This document shows positions 23,520 through 36,912 of a stretch of DNA of 64,000 nt, piece by piece. Location: contig LSSN01000373.1 in assembly GCA_001970855.1 (NCBI GenBank), positions 8,113 through 72,112 on the forward strand, written 5' to 3'. Source of the stretch: Smittium culicis (lineage: Eukaryota; Kickxellomycota; Harpellomycetes; Harpellales; Legeriomycetaceae). The position numbers and the translations under genes are program-made. Each line of letters begins with the position of its first letter. Position 1 is the stretch's first letter. The notes beneath the pieces are model-generated. The model ran no database searches. It saw nothing but the letters and a program-made list of their open reading frames with translations, and had not been told where the DNA came from.

Positions 23520-24588
23520 ATGAATTCACAATCTGCGAAAATCGATGAAATAATTCTCCACAACTCCAATACTGCTGATAAGGCTTCACAAACCGAAATC
23601 ATTGCAAACTCTCAACTTAATAAAATGGCTGAAAATTCTCTCCTCGTGCCCCCCTTAAACTTCGCTATGGTTGCTCCTGGAATCTATAGATCTGGATTCC
23701 CAAATACAAGGAACCACAATTTTTTATTAAGCTTGGGCCTCAAAAAAATTATGTAATTTTCTTTTATTTCTATACATTGCTCACCTCTTCTCTTCATTTT
23801 AATTCACTGATTTTTTTTTTTTTTTATACACCATCCCCTTCCACTCATATAATCAATCCTGCATTAGATACGTGTACAATATCGATTGCTTAGATTATCA
23901 TTTAAAATTCTGCCAAGACAACAACATTTCTTTACTTCATTTCAAAGTCCAGGCAAACGAAGTACTCTTTTTTATTCACCCTTTATCTTTAGCCAATCTC
24001 TTACTCATACAACATATTCTAATTTAATGATTTTTGCTAATTTTATCCCACATTCTCGAATTATCAGGAGCCATTTAAGGAAATGGACCAGCTATCAGTT
24101 TCACAAATACTGGTTGAACTTTTAGGTATCAGAATTATCCTTTTTTCTATTTCACTAACTTATTGCCTCCGCCCCTCCCCCACCTTATATCTTCTCGCAT
24201 GTTTAACTACTATTTATCTTTTATATAGACTCTCGCAACTACCCTATCCTAGTTCATTGTAATCGTGGTGTTGTAAGCTCTCCATATCTATAACTTTTTT
24301 ACTTGTATTATGAATTTTATCCTAAACACGTTCACTCCGAACCTTTTTCTTATTGTATCAATCTTATATTTATCATTTATCTCGCATATTTAGAGAAGAG
24401 TAGGTTGTATAGTTGGTTGCCTAAGGCGACTTCAATGCTGGGCCATGACAGGAATCTTTGATGAATTTTTACGGTTCTCTGGAAACAGAATTAATATAGC
24501 TGACCAAGAATTTATTGAATCTTTTGATTTCTCTTTACAATTACAAAAACAATACACTCCATATTGGTTCCGACTATCATCTTCGTAA
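23520..24588 (+). CDS. Atypical tyrosine phosphatase, Oca/Siw14 (PFA-DSP) family
   Basis: Cysteine-based phosphatase of the plant-and-fungi atypical dual-specificity group. Family members act on tyrosine, inositol pyrophosphates or stress signalling. Exons: 23520-23752, 23868-23961, 24068-24125, 24229-24272, 24394-24588; phases agree, 207 residues. Only the first exon is obvious as an ORF. The N-terminal motif VPPLNFAMVAPGIYRSGFP is characteristic. The active-site loop reads HCNRGVRRVGC with Cys about 139 and Arg about 145, so the CX5R signature is intact. After it come CLRRLQCWAMTGIFDEFLRF and IADQEFIESF. The pattern after the loop resembles Oca6 more than Siw14, but I cannot separate the paralogues without a search. 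The last intron falls inside the phosphate-binding loop, between Val143 and Arg144. The gene is compact, with introns of 103-121 bp. Confidence 0.87.
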
Positions 24589-24844
24589 CGCTTCATTCCA
24601 CACATTTAACGCAAACCTCCTCCCCTCCTCACATTGTTCGCTTTTGCTCTTTCTAATTACATATCTCTTCAACTCCTCCATTTTAAATAATCTTGCAAAT
24701 ATCCCTCCAATTCACTATTAACAAAAAATATCCAATCAACCTCTAAATCTGAAAAAATTATCTTTAATACTCTTAGTTGAAGTTTAACAAAATATCCCCC
24801 AATAACTCTATATAGCTACAATACTTATAATTACACTACTTTCT

Positions 24845-25252
24845 AAACCTCCTTAATTTAGCGGCTATAGCAGTATGCCCAACTCCATTCATCATCTTTT
24901 TGGCCCATTAACGGCAACCAACACTCGTCTTCCCTGCTAACTCCTCACTCTTACACACTATACCAATCAAGCTTACAATCTCTGGTTTAGTTTTGTTTGA
25001 TCACTATTGACCCATAAACTCCCTGCAGCTCATCATTTGTTTATTTTGAAACTACGTTCACACATTTATCTTGCATTTAGCTGTGCTTGTCTATTCGATC
25101 AGTATGCTGATTTATATTACCCGTCCACATATTTGATAGCACTGTATTTTCTAATCCTTGTTTTAGAATTAAGCACACTTACTATCAACAATACCTTCCA
25201 TTGCAAATTTTTGATATTCCTACTAATTCCCCAATTATGTGTATATAAATAT
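24845..25252 (+). repeat. 408-bp direct repeat, copy 1
   Basis: Starts AAACCTCCTTAATTTAGCGG and ends near TGTGTATATAAATAT. It matches 32768-33175 in the same orientation and at identical length, with about 14 mismatches counted by eye (roughly 96-97% identity) and no net indels. No terminal inverted repeat or target duplication was seen. It lies downstream of the phosphatase gene, in the convergent gap before TAF4. Confidence 0.9.
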
Positions 25253-26375
25253 ACTCTTTAAATACAATAATTTAATACCTAATATAGGATGCTCATTTCG
25301 AAAGTTTATTTGGAAAGTTATTCTTATTTCATCGTCAAATTATTAGTATATTTTTGGGAATTTAATTTATTAATAAAATTTTTTAACAGTATGTATATGA
25401 AGTCTACGATACTGAATGAGTGATATTGATTATTAATTTAAAACTTTATTTTTTAATAAATTTTTTATATCATTTTTATTTCATTTAGAAATACAGATTA
25501 ATGTGTTTAACAAAAATCAATAGCATTGAATATTAATTTATTGCGCTATTAGTAGTGCTATTAATCTTATTTCATCCTTTTTCGTTTCTCATTTAAATAC
25601 CTTATATTTTCATTTTTGGATTCAAGTGCGATTTGAATTTGGTTTTTTTGACACTTGTACTTTTTTCTATTAGTATCTGTTGCAAATAAAAATCAAGAAT
25701 GCTTTCTAGTCTCCACAATATTTGCTAATCAATTACCTTGCAAAGATACCATTTTATTTACATGTATACTTTTTTCAAATATTTTTTCTCTTTATTAAAT
25801 AATGTTTCTAAACAGCTGATCTTTATTTCAATTGCTATTTCATTTCCTAGATAATTTTTTCGTACCCGCATATAATTTATTTTGTCAACTTTCTTTGATT
25901 ATAATTTCGCCCAATGTGGCTATCACATAGTTTGACTAACCGTATAATTGCTTTATTATTTTATTTTTTGTTGTACTTTTATTATATAAACCGCTATTGG
26001 AAAGGAATAATATATGAAAATTCATATTTTCCAATCACGATATATTCTTTGATATTTAGAAATGTTTTTTTCAAAACTTTATATTTGCTTAAATATAGTT
26101 CACGGTTGTATTTGTTATAAATTATACATTTATGAGACTTAATTCTAATATAGGCTTTAACAAAATAATAAAAATTATTTGAAATAAAAAAATAATAAAA
26201 AAATTTCATCGCACGTAAAGAGTCTACATTAATTATTGTTTATAATCTATTTTATTTAAAAATATATATGATACAAATTGCTCTATAAAATATATTATGC
26301 TTTCCTTCAGTAATCATAGCAATAACAAATCCAATTCAACTATAAGTAATTTCAGTATTTGTAAATAATTTTTTG
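25253..26375. other. Convergent intergenic stretch before TAF4
   Basis: Very AT-rich; no gene or structured repeat seen. The 3' end of TAF4 faces it. Confidence 0.4.
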
Positions 26376-29300
26376 TTAATCTTTCAGATAATTTGTATAC
26401 GCTTTGATTAGTACGTTTATTCCAACTGAGCTACGTGTTCCTACAAGTCCTAGGACATTGTAGTTCATACCAGCTGATGGTTGCCCTCCAACTTGCTTAG
26501 ATGACAATTCTCTCTCCTGCTCCAAACAGAACAAACAGTCTCTTAAAGTAACTACTACTGGGATCTTACGGATCGTTGAAGAGTGTAATGGGGCACTTCC
26601 CAAAATTCCGCCTGAAAGTTTACTGTTCCTATTACTAACGCTCACGGTTCGACTAGGCACTCGACTAATTACTCTACCCGCTTTTTTTGAGCTGGGTAAT
26701 CCCATTTTATCTATACCTAATTTATGGTTAGCTTTACTAGATCTAGATTCCTGCTCTTTAGAATTATTTTCACTTGACTTAGTGCCTTCATTTTTTTCAT
26801 TTTTGTCAAACGTATCACCATCTTGGTTATTAGTGACGGTACTATTACCCTTACCAAATGCAATTGGCTCATTAAATTCGCCTTTTAATAGATTTTGATT
26901 AGAGTTTCCTGGATCGTTGATATCAGTGGCATCATCAGCTGTTGGACTCTCACTTGCTTTAGGTTCAATAGTAGCGCTGTTCGATTCTTTTAGAGAATCG
27001 TCTAAGTTATCCTTTTTATTAATAACATTCTTGGATTCTGCATTAAGGGGTGAATTTGCATCTGATAAAGCCGAAGAATTAGATACAAATTGAGATTTGA
27101 CCGCCCTTGGTTCGTCTGATTCTTTTTCTGGTCTAACTTTAGACTTTTTGTGCTTTAGAGATGGTGGAATAAAATGTGAAGATGAGTTCGATAAGAATGA
27201 ACTGTTGTTAGGTGTAGGTGTTTTCCATTCAGAATTTAAATGACTCGACATCATCCATGATTTTCTAACCCCGCCTGCTGACATCAAGGCAGTTTGGTTG
27301 GTTATTTTACTCCTGACTTCATCTGGCATATTTCTAGCACTAAGCATTGATCCACTACCGCCACTACCACTTACAGTTGCATATGCAAGAGATAAAGATG
27401 ATGAACCGGCCAGTCCACTTTTATCCAACCCAGAATTAGAAACTCTCTTGCGCTTATTCTTTGTTGTTAGCTTTCCTGTTGTAGGGTCATTTTTATTTGA
27501 TGCTTCAAAATCATCAACTGAATCCAATTCATTTTCATTAGTTATTGGTTTATTCTGGGAAGAAGCTCTATTTGATGTTGCTGATCCTAACCCTGACACG
27601 CTTTTTAGAGAATCAGGATCAAGTAATGATTCAAAAAATTTACGCTCATTGTTTTTATCCACTCTCTCCAGTGCTGAAAGTTGTTTACGTAAATCAAAGC
27701 TAGGAACAATTCTATATAATGGTGTGTTAGTTGTTTGGTTTAGGGGTGGAGGAGGAATAGTTTGAGTTCTCATACGATGATAAGCAGCTGATATCATAGA
27801 CTTTACTAATGATCGAAGCCTATATTCTACTGCCTGCGAAAGAATTTCAGAAACAGATGCACTTACTTTTTTAATTCCGTTATTACTAAGCAATAATGAC
27901 ACTTTATCATCCAGTTTTGTTTCATTTAAAAACTCTATCTTTTTTCTAGATTCTTTAACTATCTCAACATTATTTAAAATGACTGAGTAAGTTTTAGGTT
28001 GTTCAGATTCAGAATAATAGCTTTCAGTAGCTCCATCGTTTTTGTACTTTCTTTGATTTTGAATTAAACTAGCATGAAGTATATTTTCTCTTTCTTTTCG
28101 CAAATCAACACCGGCAATTCCCATTACATCGTCAATTCCGGTACTCAATGGCCCTGGATCATGAATAGCATTTGAGTTTACTCCAAGTGGTTGTTTTCCA
28201 GATTCTTTGATAACCCCTTGTCCAGTACCTGCGCCGTAAGCAATACTGTTTTTATGCTTTTTGTGAGTAGGTTTACCATCAAATGATTCTCTATCAGCTG
28301 TTGAATTTGAGTTTGTAAATACTCTTTTACTGGTTAAATCGGACGGAGTTGTGTTATGTTGAAGTTGCGATCCATAACTTGGATTATTTAAAGATTCATT
28401 GTTTTTATTAGGAGCGTCGTTTAAATTAAGTAGTTCATTTAAACTAGCCAGTGAGGCATTCTTCGCATCTAATTCATTGGTGGTAGAATCGCTTAGGTTG
28501 GATAGATTTGAATTTGAGAAGGATGAACTATCTGTGGCACCATCTCTTAAATTTTGGCTAAGCTTTTGTAGTTCAAGCAGTTGGTTCGCAGAAATGTTAT
28601 TTTTTAAACTTTTTTTAGTAACCTTTACTTTTTTGTTTTTTTGGTTAAAGTTATTATAATGCATTAAAAGACTCGATATATCACCGCCACTTTTAGCTAG
28701 CTTGTTAAGTTTGTATTTTGATAGCTTTTTATCTTTTGGGAATTGGGATATGAACTTGCTAATTAAATTGTCATTATTGGATGCTGAAGAAGGTTCAGGG
28801 TTTGGGGTTTTTATACTTCCTTTAGATGGTAATGCCTGAGTGCTTGGGATGTTTAATAAAGGCTTGGATTGTTGGTTAGGGTTTGACGGATTTTGCTGTA
28901 ATTTCTTTTGCCTTAAAGATATGTTGGCTTGCAAATTTTGTATTCGTATTAAATTTATCTTTATTTGGTCAGAAGATAAAGGATCTTTGTTTGGGTCTTT
29001 TGAATTGGCAATCTCCTCGCCATGGTGAGTTAAGTACTGGGATAAAGCCTTTAGCGCTTCGAGTGATAATATTCCATCTTTAATTATTAGCTCAAGCCTT
29101 TCAAGAGTAGAGAGATGTGATCGCGGGTTTGAAGGGTTTACCTTTGGTTGATTTGAGCTAGGCGATTTTGCGCTGTTAAGTAAAGTTGGTTTATCGTTGT
29201 TCGCGATAGCATTTTGCCTAGATTGATTATCAGCGCTAGAGCCTAAAAAGCTGGAATTTGAAGAGTTTGAAAGTGGTATTGAATTTTCCGGATTAAATAT

Positions 29301-31560
29301 TTGGCTGTTCTTAGAAGGGATTAAATTTTGATTTTGATCATGATGGCCTTCAGCAATAATATTGGGAATTGATTGGGATACGTTTGAATGTGGTGAGGAT
29401 GATTTAAAAGTAGCAGAGTTATTAGTACCAATCAAATTTTGTTGTAAATCGATTTTAGAATCCAATGGCAATAAATTTGAAGGCTTGTGTAAGATAGGGG
29501 ATGGATCGGAGATCGCAGTATTTGATGTATTGTCTTGGAGATTCTTTATAGGTTCTAAATTTATCTTTGATGAAGAATTCTGAGTTATTTTCTCAGCGCT
29601 TTCAGAAGGTGCTTGCCCACTAAAACTCAGATTAGATTGAAAATTAGAGGAAGAAGGTAATTCAAATTCTTTTTTAAGAGCTCCAACTTTGTTCAAGCTG
29701 GAACTTATAGGAGCGTTGTTTTTTTTCTCTAAGGATAAAGAAGCTTGTGATATAGAGTTTTTTGATGAAAGTAAAGGCTGGCCTGCTGGTAAACTTTGGT
29801 TGGATAGTTTAGATGGGGAGACAGGAGTACTAGCAGTTTTTTTACTATACTTAAGATTATTTTGATTCGGTTGTAACCCGTGAGAATTCGAGTTATTTTG
29901 TGGTTTATTAAACAGGGTTTCTAGTAAGGTAGTTAAATCAGGGCCTAAAATCGAAGTAGCTCTATCCAAAAATGTTTTCGTTGATATTATATTTGACTGT
30001 AATTGGAGGAGCGACTGAGAGAGTTGAATTTGTTTGTTTGGTGGTAGCTGAGCCATGAGTCTTGCAATGTAAGTGTGTGCAGGAACGCCTATTAAGGAAT
30101 AATAATAATAAATATACTATATATAAAGATGTGGTAAAAAGGGTTCAATCAAGATTGTTATTAGGAATAAAAAGCAGTTGTGATGAATATGTAAAAATTT
30201 GAGAGAGATAGTAGTAAAAATACTAAAAATTAATACCTGTGGTTGGAGTAGGCTTAGTCTGGGGATTTAAAATATTTGGGCGCATTTGTGGGTTAGGGAA
30301 TGGGTTTTGGGCAATATTAATATCAGGTCTAAAGATGGGCATATTGGGTCGTACATTGGGTTGGTTAGGTCGGAACATAGGTGCTGTGTTCCAGGAATTA
30401 CCCATTAAAGCAATTTGAGGATTATGGGCCTGAGGATTTGGGTTATACATTTGAATTTGGGGCTGATTTGGCATAAGAAAATTTGATTGTATATTAGGTT
30501 GTAAATTAGGAAAATCAGATTTAGGTCTAATAGAGTTCTGAGCTTGAGTGTTCAAAGAAATATCTAATTCATTCATGTTGTTTAACATTGTTCTATGAGG
30601 ATTGGATGAAATTATCTTTGTAGAAGGACGCCCTAAAGATTTTTTTGGCAAAGATAAATTTTTTTTTTTAAGCAATTTTGATGACCTGTCAGTAAGTAAA
30701 GGACTGCTATTGTTGATGTTATTGTTTATGTGTAAAAGATTAAAGTTAGGGTTTGGATTAATGTTTGAGGGAAAATTGTGAGGTACTAGAGGAGAAGAGT
30801 TATGAACGATGGGGGATATTGCCGGAGAAGAGGCAGATGCATTAGAGAAATCAGGATTTTGCAAATTAATTAAGGAAGATTGAGAGTTTGATTTAGATAG
30901 TAAGTGGATATTTAAAGAGCTTGGACTTTTTAATGGGTGTTGGGCAGACGGAATACTTTGGATGGGTTGGATTTGTATTTCAGAGGAAGAAGTTAGTAAG
31001 TTGGTCTGATTTTTGTTTTGGGAAGAAATATTCTCTTCGGTGGTCTGATGTTGGGTATTACTTATTTGTGTTAAATTTGAATTTGAATTTGAATTTGAAG
31101 GGACAGAGGAAGTCAAATCATTTAGCATTTGAGGAAGCTCTTGATTTGATTGCGCGGCAGAGGGATTTGGGGTTTGGTTAGCTTGAGCCATAATTTTTTC
31201 CAGCTCTTCGATGCTAAAGTTAAAATCTTTGTCAGATAAAAAATTATTTGAAGAAATTTTTTGAGATTTAGAGGTATTTTCAGAAGATTTGGACAAAAGA
31301 TTAGGGTTTAAAAAATCCAAAGAGTTTTGGTTCACAGATTGGTTTAAGTTTCGGTCATTTTTACTTGAGGGTACTATGCCTACACTGTCAAATAATGCAT
31401 CAAAATCATAATTATCTATGTTGCTTGGGGTTGTTTCGGAAGGAATTGAATTAATCAAGGAATCAAAATCTTTGAAACTGTTGCTAGTTGAAATTTCGGT
31501 ATTGGAAATTTCATCTTGAGTGATGGTATCAGTAACTTCGGTGACATCTTTTTGATCCAT
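26376..31560 (-). CDS. TAF4: TAF4, TFIID subunit 4
   Basis: Core subunit of the general transcription factor TFIID in the nucleus; it pairs with TAF12 through a histone fold. Two exons: 31560-30237 and 30088-26376, joined ACA G|GC with donor GTATTA and acceptor AATAG, 1678 residues. The two halves look like separate ORFs, but the upstream ORF runs into the donor in frame and the downstream one opens at the acceptor. The first exon and the next 600 residues are Ser/Asn/Gln/Pro-rich and disordered. The TAF4 C-terminal domain starts near residue 1140 (VILNNVEIVKESRKKIEFLN, then KVSASVSEILSQAVEYRLRS and ISAAYHRM) and ends with VTLRDCLFCLEQERE near 1630. The second conserved segment closing the protein fits the family. 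Human TAF4 is about 1085 and yeast 388 residues, so this is unusually long. I would not use the internal ATG at 30054-30056 as the start. Confidence 0.88.
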
Positions 31561-32767
31561 ATTATAGAAATATTTTAGCTAAAAGCAAAAATAATAACAA
31601 TAATAATAAAGAAGTTAGTAGAGAAGATGAATTCTTTTGTTAATTTTGTGGACTAGTTTGAAAAGAGGTGAAAGATATTAAAATAAAATCTTTTGTGGAA
31701 AAAATAATTGTACAGATGAAAAAGAAAATTGAAATCTTGGAGGAGAAATCGAATATATTCAGTGTTTCATGTTATATTTCAATTATAGTTTTTATTTTGA
31801 ATTATTGAGTTTGAAGTTAGCTGGTGGCGAGCTTCGATCGATGAAGATTCTAAAATTTTGGGGGTAAATTGATGATAAAGGCTATGGAGAAATTAAAATT
31901 ATAATTTTAGCTGTGGATGAATGATGTTGTATTGTTCAGCGTATTGAATTGAATAAAGCTGAATGATAAGGATAGATGAGAGGATTTAACGGATAGAATA
32001 TCGAGAGGAGAGATACTGAATGGTATGAAGGTGGTTAAGATAAGTATAGAGGGTATTAATTTGTACAGATATTAAAACGATACAGAGAGCTTTAATGATT
32101 TGGTCAGATTTAAAAGTCTTCGAGTAGTTTTAGACTGATCTATATAACTTGCTATCGTTTATTTAGCTATATATAAAAGAAAAAGATTTGTTTTCCGTTA
32201 ATAAAAAAATTTTTGACTTCCCAAACTTTTTAATGAATTTTTTTGTGTTATTATTTGCCTTATTGGCTGATATTATTGGCTACGATATTGCGTATTGTCG
32301 CCAAATACAGAACATTCATTAGTCAGCTTATATTCGTATATGGGCTATTTCACTCTGTATTTGTTGGCAATTTTGGCCGAAATTCACGGCATTGGTGCCT
32401 GATCTTAGCAATTACTGGCTAACCCATGTTGTTTATATTTATGGCATTTCTTGATTTCTGGACTGATCTTTTTCGCTGCTGTCCAATTATTCTGTATTAT
32501 TATTGACGCGTCAAATGATACCAGTCCATCCATTGGCCACAATATAACTGCTAATTCGCACTATTTGATCCCACTAATTATTATACACTATCCTTATTTC
32601 TGAGATAACTATTTGCAGGCCTTTCTATCAATCATAATTAAATTCGCCAGTAACATAATATAATCAGATTAATTCATATTCTAGTATGAGCTCAAATAGG
32701 AGCCCAATAAAATTAATCCTGCCCCTACCAACTACATTCCTGCCATCAAGTAGCCCTTTGTCAGCAA
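31561..32767. other. TAF4 upstream region
   Basis: Promoter side of TAF4. No gene; from about 32200 it runs into the sequence leading to the second 408-bp repeat. Confidence 0.4.
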
Positions 32768-33175
32768 AAACCTCCTTAATTTAGCGGCTATAGCAGTATG
32801 CCCAACTCCATTCATCATCTTTTTGGCCCATTAACGGCAATCAACACTCGTCTTTCCTGCTAGCTCCTCACTCTTACACACTATACCAATCAAGCTTACA
32901 ATCTCTGGTTTAGTTTTGTTTGATCACTCTTGACCCATAAACTCCCTGCAGCTCATCATTTGTTTATTTTGAAACTACGTTCACACATTTATCTTGTATT
33001 TAGCTGTGCCTGTCTATTCGATCAGTATGCTGATTTTTATTACCCGTCCACATATTTGATAACACTGTATTATCTAATCCTTGTTCTAGAATTAAGCACA
33101 CTTACTATCAACAGTACCTTCCATTGCAAATTTTTGATATTCCTACTAATTCGCCAATAATGTGTATTTAAATAT
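32768..33175 (+). repeat. 408-bp direct repeat, copy 2
   Basis: Second copy of the repeat at 24845-25252, same strand, starting AAACCTCC and ending GTGTATTTAAATAT. Similarity stops sharply at both ends. The two copies bracket about 7.5 kb that contains all of TAF4. Confidence 0.9.
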
Positions 33176-33782
33176 CAGCACTATAATAAAGTTTAATTAT
33201 TTAAAAGCCATATAATTAGTTTCTTGAATATAAATTAGTATGGCATATTAGTTTTATTAGCTTTCTTGCTTAATCGATTTATAAAGAAACTCAATTATTA
33301 TACTAATGACATCACTTATAATAAAATTTTATATTCTAATTTCTATTTCGTGTCTTTGTTCGCCTACTACATAACTCTGCTAAATAATGCTCATTTATAT
33401 GCTCTACTTTAATATACATTCATTTTGATCTAGTTTTTGGTATTTATAATTTTTACAATCATCTTGTCAACCAGTATCACTTAACCTGTTTAGCAATAAA
33501 TATCATAAAATATAAAAATTCAAATCGTCTTTTCTCCAATCTTATTATTTATAAATAAAAAATAATATTTTCGAATAATATTGAAACAATTTAGATAACT
33601 TATACTATAAAAAAAAATCGGATCAACATACATGGTTTTACTATTATCAACTAATTATAAAAGTATACATCAATAAAAAATATATAGTTTAATTTTGTAT
33701 CAAAATGTTATCAATAAAGGAGACATAAAAGATTCTAAACCTATCCTGCTTTTACAATCTACATATAATAGCTTAATAATAA
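33176..33782. other. Spacer downstream of GatA
   Basis: AT-rich, no gene; should include the 3' untranslated region of the GatA gene. Confidence 0.4.
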
Positions 33783-36417
33783 CTAGTAGCTAATTTTTGG
33801 GACTAATGGTGCAAAATCATTGTTAGAATCTTGTATACTCTGCCGACTTCTAAGTGCCTCCTCTAATATTTGAATTGTATTAAGGACCAACTCATCGTCA
33901 CCAAATTGTCCAACAACTTGAAGTCCAATAGGACATAAACTGCCTTTACATAGTCCTGCTGGAATACTAGCTGCCGGAATACCCGCAAGACTCGAAGGAA
34001 CTGTCATAACATCATTAACATATATCTTGGTTGAATTTGATATAAATTTACTATCTTTTACTGATTCTAAACTACTCGCTAAATCTCTTGATGCCGAAAA
34101 AGCCATCACCTCGTTTAGAGTTGGTGCAGTTGAAGTTGATGTAGGCATTATTAATAAATCTACTTTTTCTCCTACTTCATCACGCTCAATCTGATCAAAA
34201 ATCTTTCGCGAATCTATCTCATTATATAATGTTTCATTTAAGCTGTTTGGTAATCTAAATACTGAATCGAAATCTTCTTGAATCAATCTTCGTATCTTTT
34301 GTGCTTTCTCATAGTATGATTTTTGAGCTCTAACGTAATAATTTAATAATTAGATTTACAAATATTATATTTTTTTAATAAGGAAATTATTGAATGAATA
34401 AATTGCCCTTTTCATATAATAATATTAAACTGTATAAAGGCATATTTAAAAACGCAAAAAAAAAAAAATTTTACCCTAAAGAAAGAACATAATTTCCTGC
34501 AATAATTCTTTTTTTTACCTCTGGCCCTAATCCACTTTCTCTATAGATAGAATATTTATTGCTTGCATCAGAACCAATATCATCGCTGGTATTAAGAATG
34601 TCTTTTCTAGCTCCATATCTGATACCATCATATCTTGCCAAGTTTGATGATGCCTCAGCCGCTGTTATTGTGTAATATGCAGATAATCCATATTTTGTGT
34701 GAGGTAAGCTTACTGACTTCAAGGTTGCTCCCAAATCTTTTAAAACATTGGCAACAAATTTCCAAGCTGTAAACACTGGGTTAGAAAGCTCAGTAACATA
34801 ATACTCCTAATTTTGTACAAGTAAACCTTTAAAACCATAAGGATAAATACTAGAAACAAACGCTATTTCATCAATACTAAACATTTAAGATTTATCTGAC
34901 TGTGAAAATTCTAATATAATATAATAAAAGAACTACCTTGGGTATTCCTATTACTAAACCTTTTATACCCTCGCTTGGTTTAAAATATTTATGGTTTCTA
35001 TTTTGAACGGCTATGTTTATTTTTTTGCGGTGATCAGGAGATATACACGTCATATCTGCCGGGTCGTACTTTGAAATAGTATCTAAATAATAATACTAAA
35101 GTTTAATTATCGAATTTGAATTGTTTGAAATGCTAAATAGCCTATATATCTTAATCCCGCAACTAAGATTATTATGTTTAACTTGTAGTATAGTATTTTT
35201 TTTGTTTTTTCTATCGTTGCAACCTGGGCTTTTTAAAAGTTTGAACTTCAAAGATTCTTATCATAAATGTATATATGTGAACATGTAAATTAATTATAAC
35301 TATGAGTTATTTACCATAAACACGTTTTGCTACTGAAGCCGATTCGGACAGTATTCCTACCGTATCTAAAGAATTAGCATATGCTACCAATCCATGCCTG
35401 CTTATTTGGCCATATGAAGGTTTAAATCCAACTACACCACACCATGATGCCGGTAGTCGGATTGATCCACCAGTATCAGAGCCTAATGATCTAATTTATA
35501 AATAATTATTTAAATATTATACCTCTTAGATATTGAGGGTATCCACAGAAATTTAAATAATGGTTAGGTTTTATACTATAAGAAAACAAATTATATTACT
35601 TACGCATTACAAAATCGTGCTGCTACTGCTACTGCGCTTCCTCCTGAGCTTCCGCCGCTACTTAGGTTGCCTGAATATAGCAAGTATTAATAAAATGTTG
35701 AGCAAAATAATAAGTATGCAAACTTGACAGAGTCATTTTTGTTGCAAAATACAATAAATTGCTTTTAAAATATTAAGAGTAACCTTCAGAAGTTCTAAAA
35801 GTATTAATAGTTGAGCCAAAAGCACTGTTAGTAGTAGTGGAACCCATTCCAAATTCATCTAAATTAGTTTTTCCGATAATTAGATTGCCATCCGCTTCTA
35901 ATAAATCTACGCAAGTTGCATTGTAAGGAGCTTCGTAACCTATTTGAAAAGAATAATGAATTGTATTAATACAACAAATAATCGCCTTTCATAAAATAAA
36001 ATCAGGCTTTGGTATAAAAATTTATATGTAAAACAATTAACACTTACTATATAACGAATTTGAAGAGCACGAATTCGGAGAACCTTGTACAGATATGTTA
36101 TCTTTCACGCATAAAACTAAAGGAGGCTCAATATTTTGATTATTCTTGCTTGATATGCTGCCATTTTTGTATCTCTTAATAACTTCTTCTTTATGTCGCA
36201 AATGAATCAAGCAGTTTAATTTATCGTTTTTCTTGTTTATAAAATGATATAGCTTTGTTAGATAGTCTTCATAGCTAACTTTTGGACCCCTAGGAAAACT
36301 TATAGCATCAATGCCTGTCTTGGACGAGCTAGTTAGTTTGCGGATGATAAGCTTTCGTATTTGCAAGCCCGAGCTTTCTGGTTTAAGTTTTGAATTTATA
36401 TTTTTGATTTTAAGCAT
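33783..36417 (-). CDS. gatA: Glutamyl-tRNA(Gln) amidotransferase subunit A, mitochondrial, seven exons
   Basis: Amidase subunit of the mitochondrial GatFAB/GatCAB-type enzyme (HER2 in yeast, QRSL1 in animals), which converts Glu-tRNA(Gln) to Gln-tRNA(Gln). Exons: 36417-36048, 35939-35784, 35670-35604, 35490-35315, 35082-34937, 34806-34475, 34329-33783; all phases agree, 597 residues. The start is the ATG at 36415-36417; no ATG lies further up the frame. The N-terminus is Lys/Arg/Ser-rich, as expected for a mitochondrial presequence. The amidase triad is present: Lys105 in LCVKDNIS, the serine pair in [15 protein letters not shown] (about 183-184) and the nucleophile Ser207 in [48 protein letters not shown] and the C-terminal PIGLQVVG follow in family order. 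The exon 2 donor is GTTACT rather than the usual GTA, but the phase and the protein motif both support it. Confidence 0.93.
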
Positions 36418-36912
36418 ATTTAAAAAAAAAGGCAATAATTAATAAATTTATGAAAGTATCTTGAATTTATTTATTTATTTATTTATTTGACAATTATCAA
36501 TTAATAACTAAAATATTTTAATTGAGAATCTAAATCTAAAAAAATTGCCCTATTAAATTGTACCGATCTTGAATTTATTTTGTTTTTGATTAAATTAAAA
36601 ACTCTAAAATCAGTTTTATAGTGCGTTTAATTTTTTTTTTCCTAAATATCGATTTATTTTAATGTTATATTACTATTATGAAAAATTTGAAGTCAATAAA
36701 CTTATTAGGAGAAAATCTAGATCAGTAGGGCAATAAGTAGAAAGAATATTGAGGTTTAGAGATATCATATATCGCCAGAACACTAACTTATCTCATAGTG
36801 CCATTGAAAACCATTTGATTCCTATAGCTAGCCACGATTGTCATTTCTTAATATTTTTGCAGTCCACTCTAATTTTCTGCTGTATATTGCTTTCTGCCTA
36901 ATAAATGCACCT
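36418..36912. other. GatA upstream region
   Basis: Promoter side of GatA, AT-rich, with a short ATTT-type simple repeat near 36465-36490. No gene. Confidence 0.4.

Noticed and set aside
24994..25261. Small ORF (MTHKLPAAHHLF...) conserved in both 408-bp repeats
   Set aside because: It lacks an ATG start (the first codon is TTG), and several of the few differences between copies change amino acids, so there is no sign of coding selection; it is open by chance within the repeat.
27298..27765. Plus-strand ORFs inside TAF4 and CTR9
   Set aside because: Antisense shadows of Ser-rich coding sequence (reading as Leu/Phe/Ser-rich).
30223..31560. Separate Asn/Ser-rich gene upstream of TAF4
   Set aside because: Its frame runs into a donor site and joins in phase with the TAF4 frame across a 148-bp intron.
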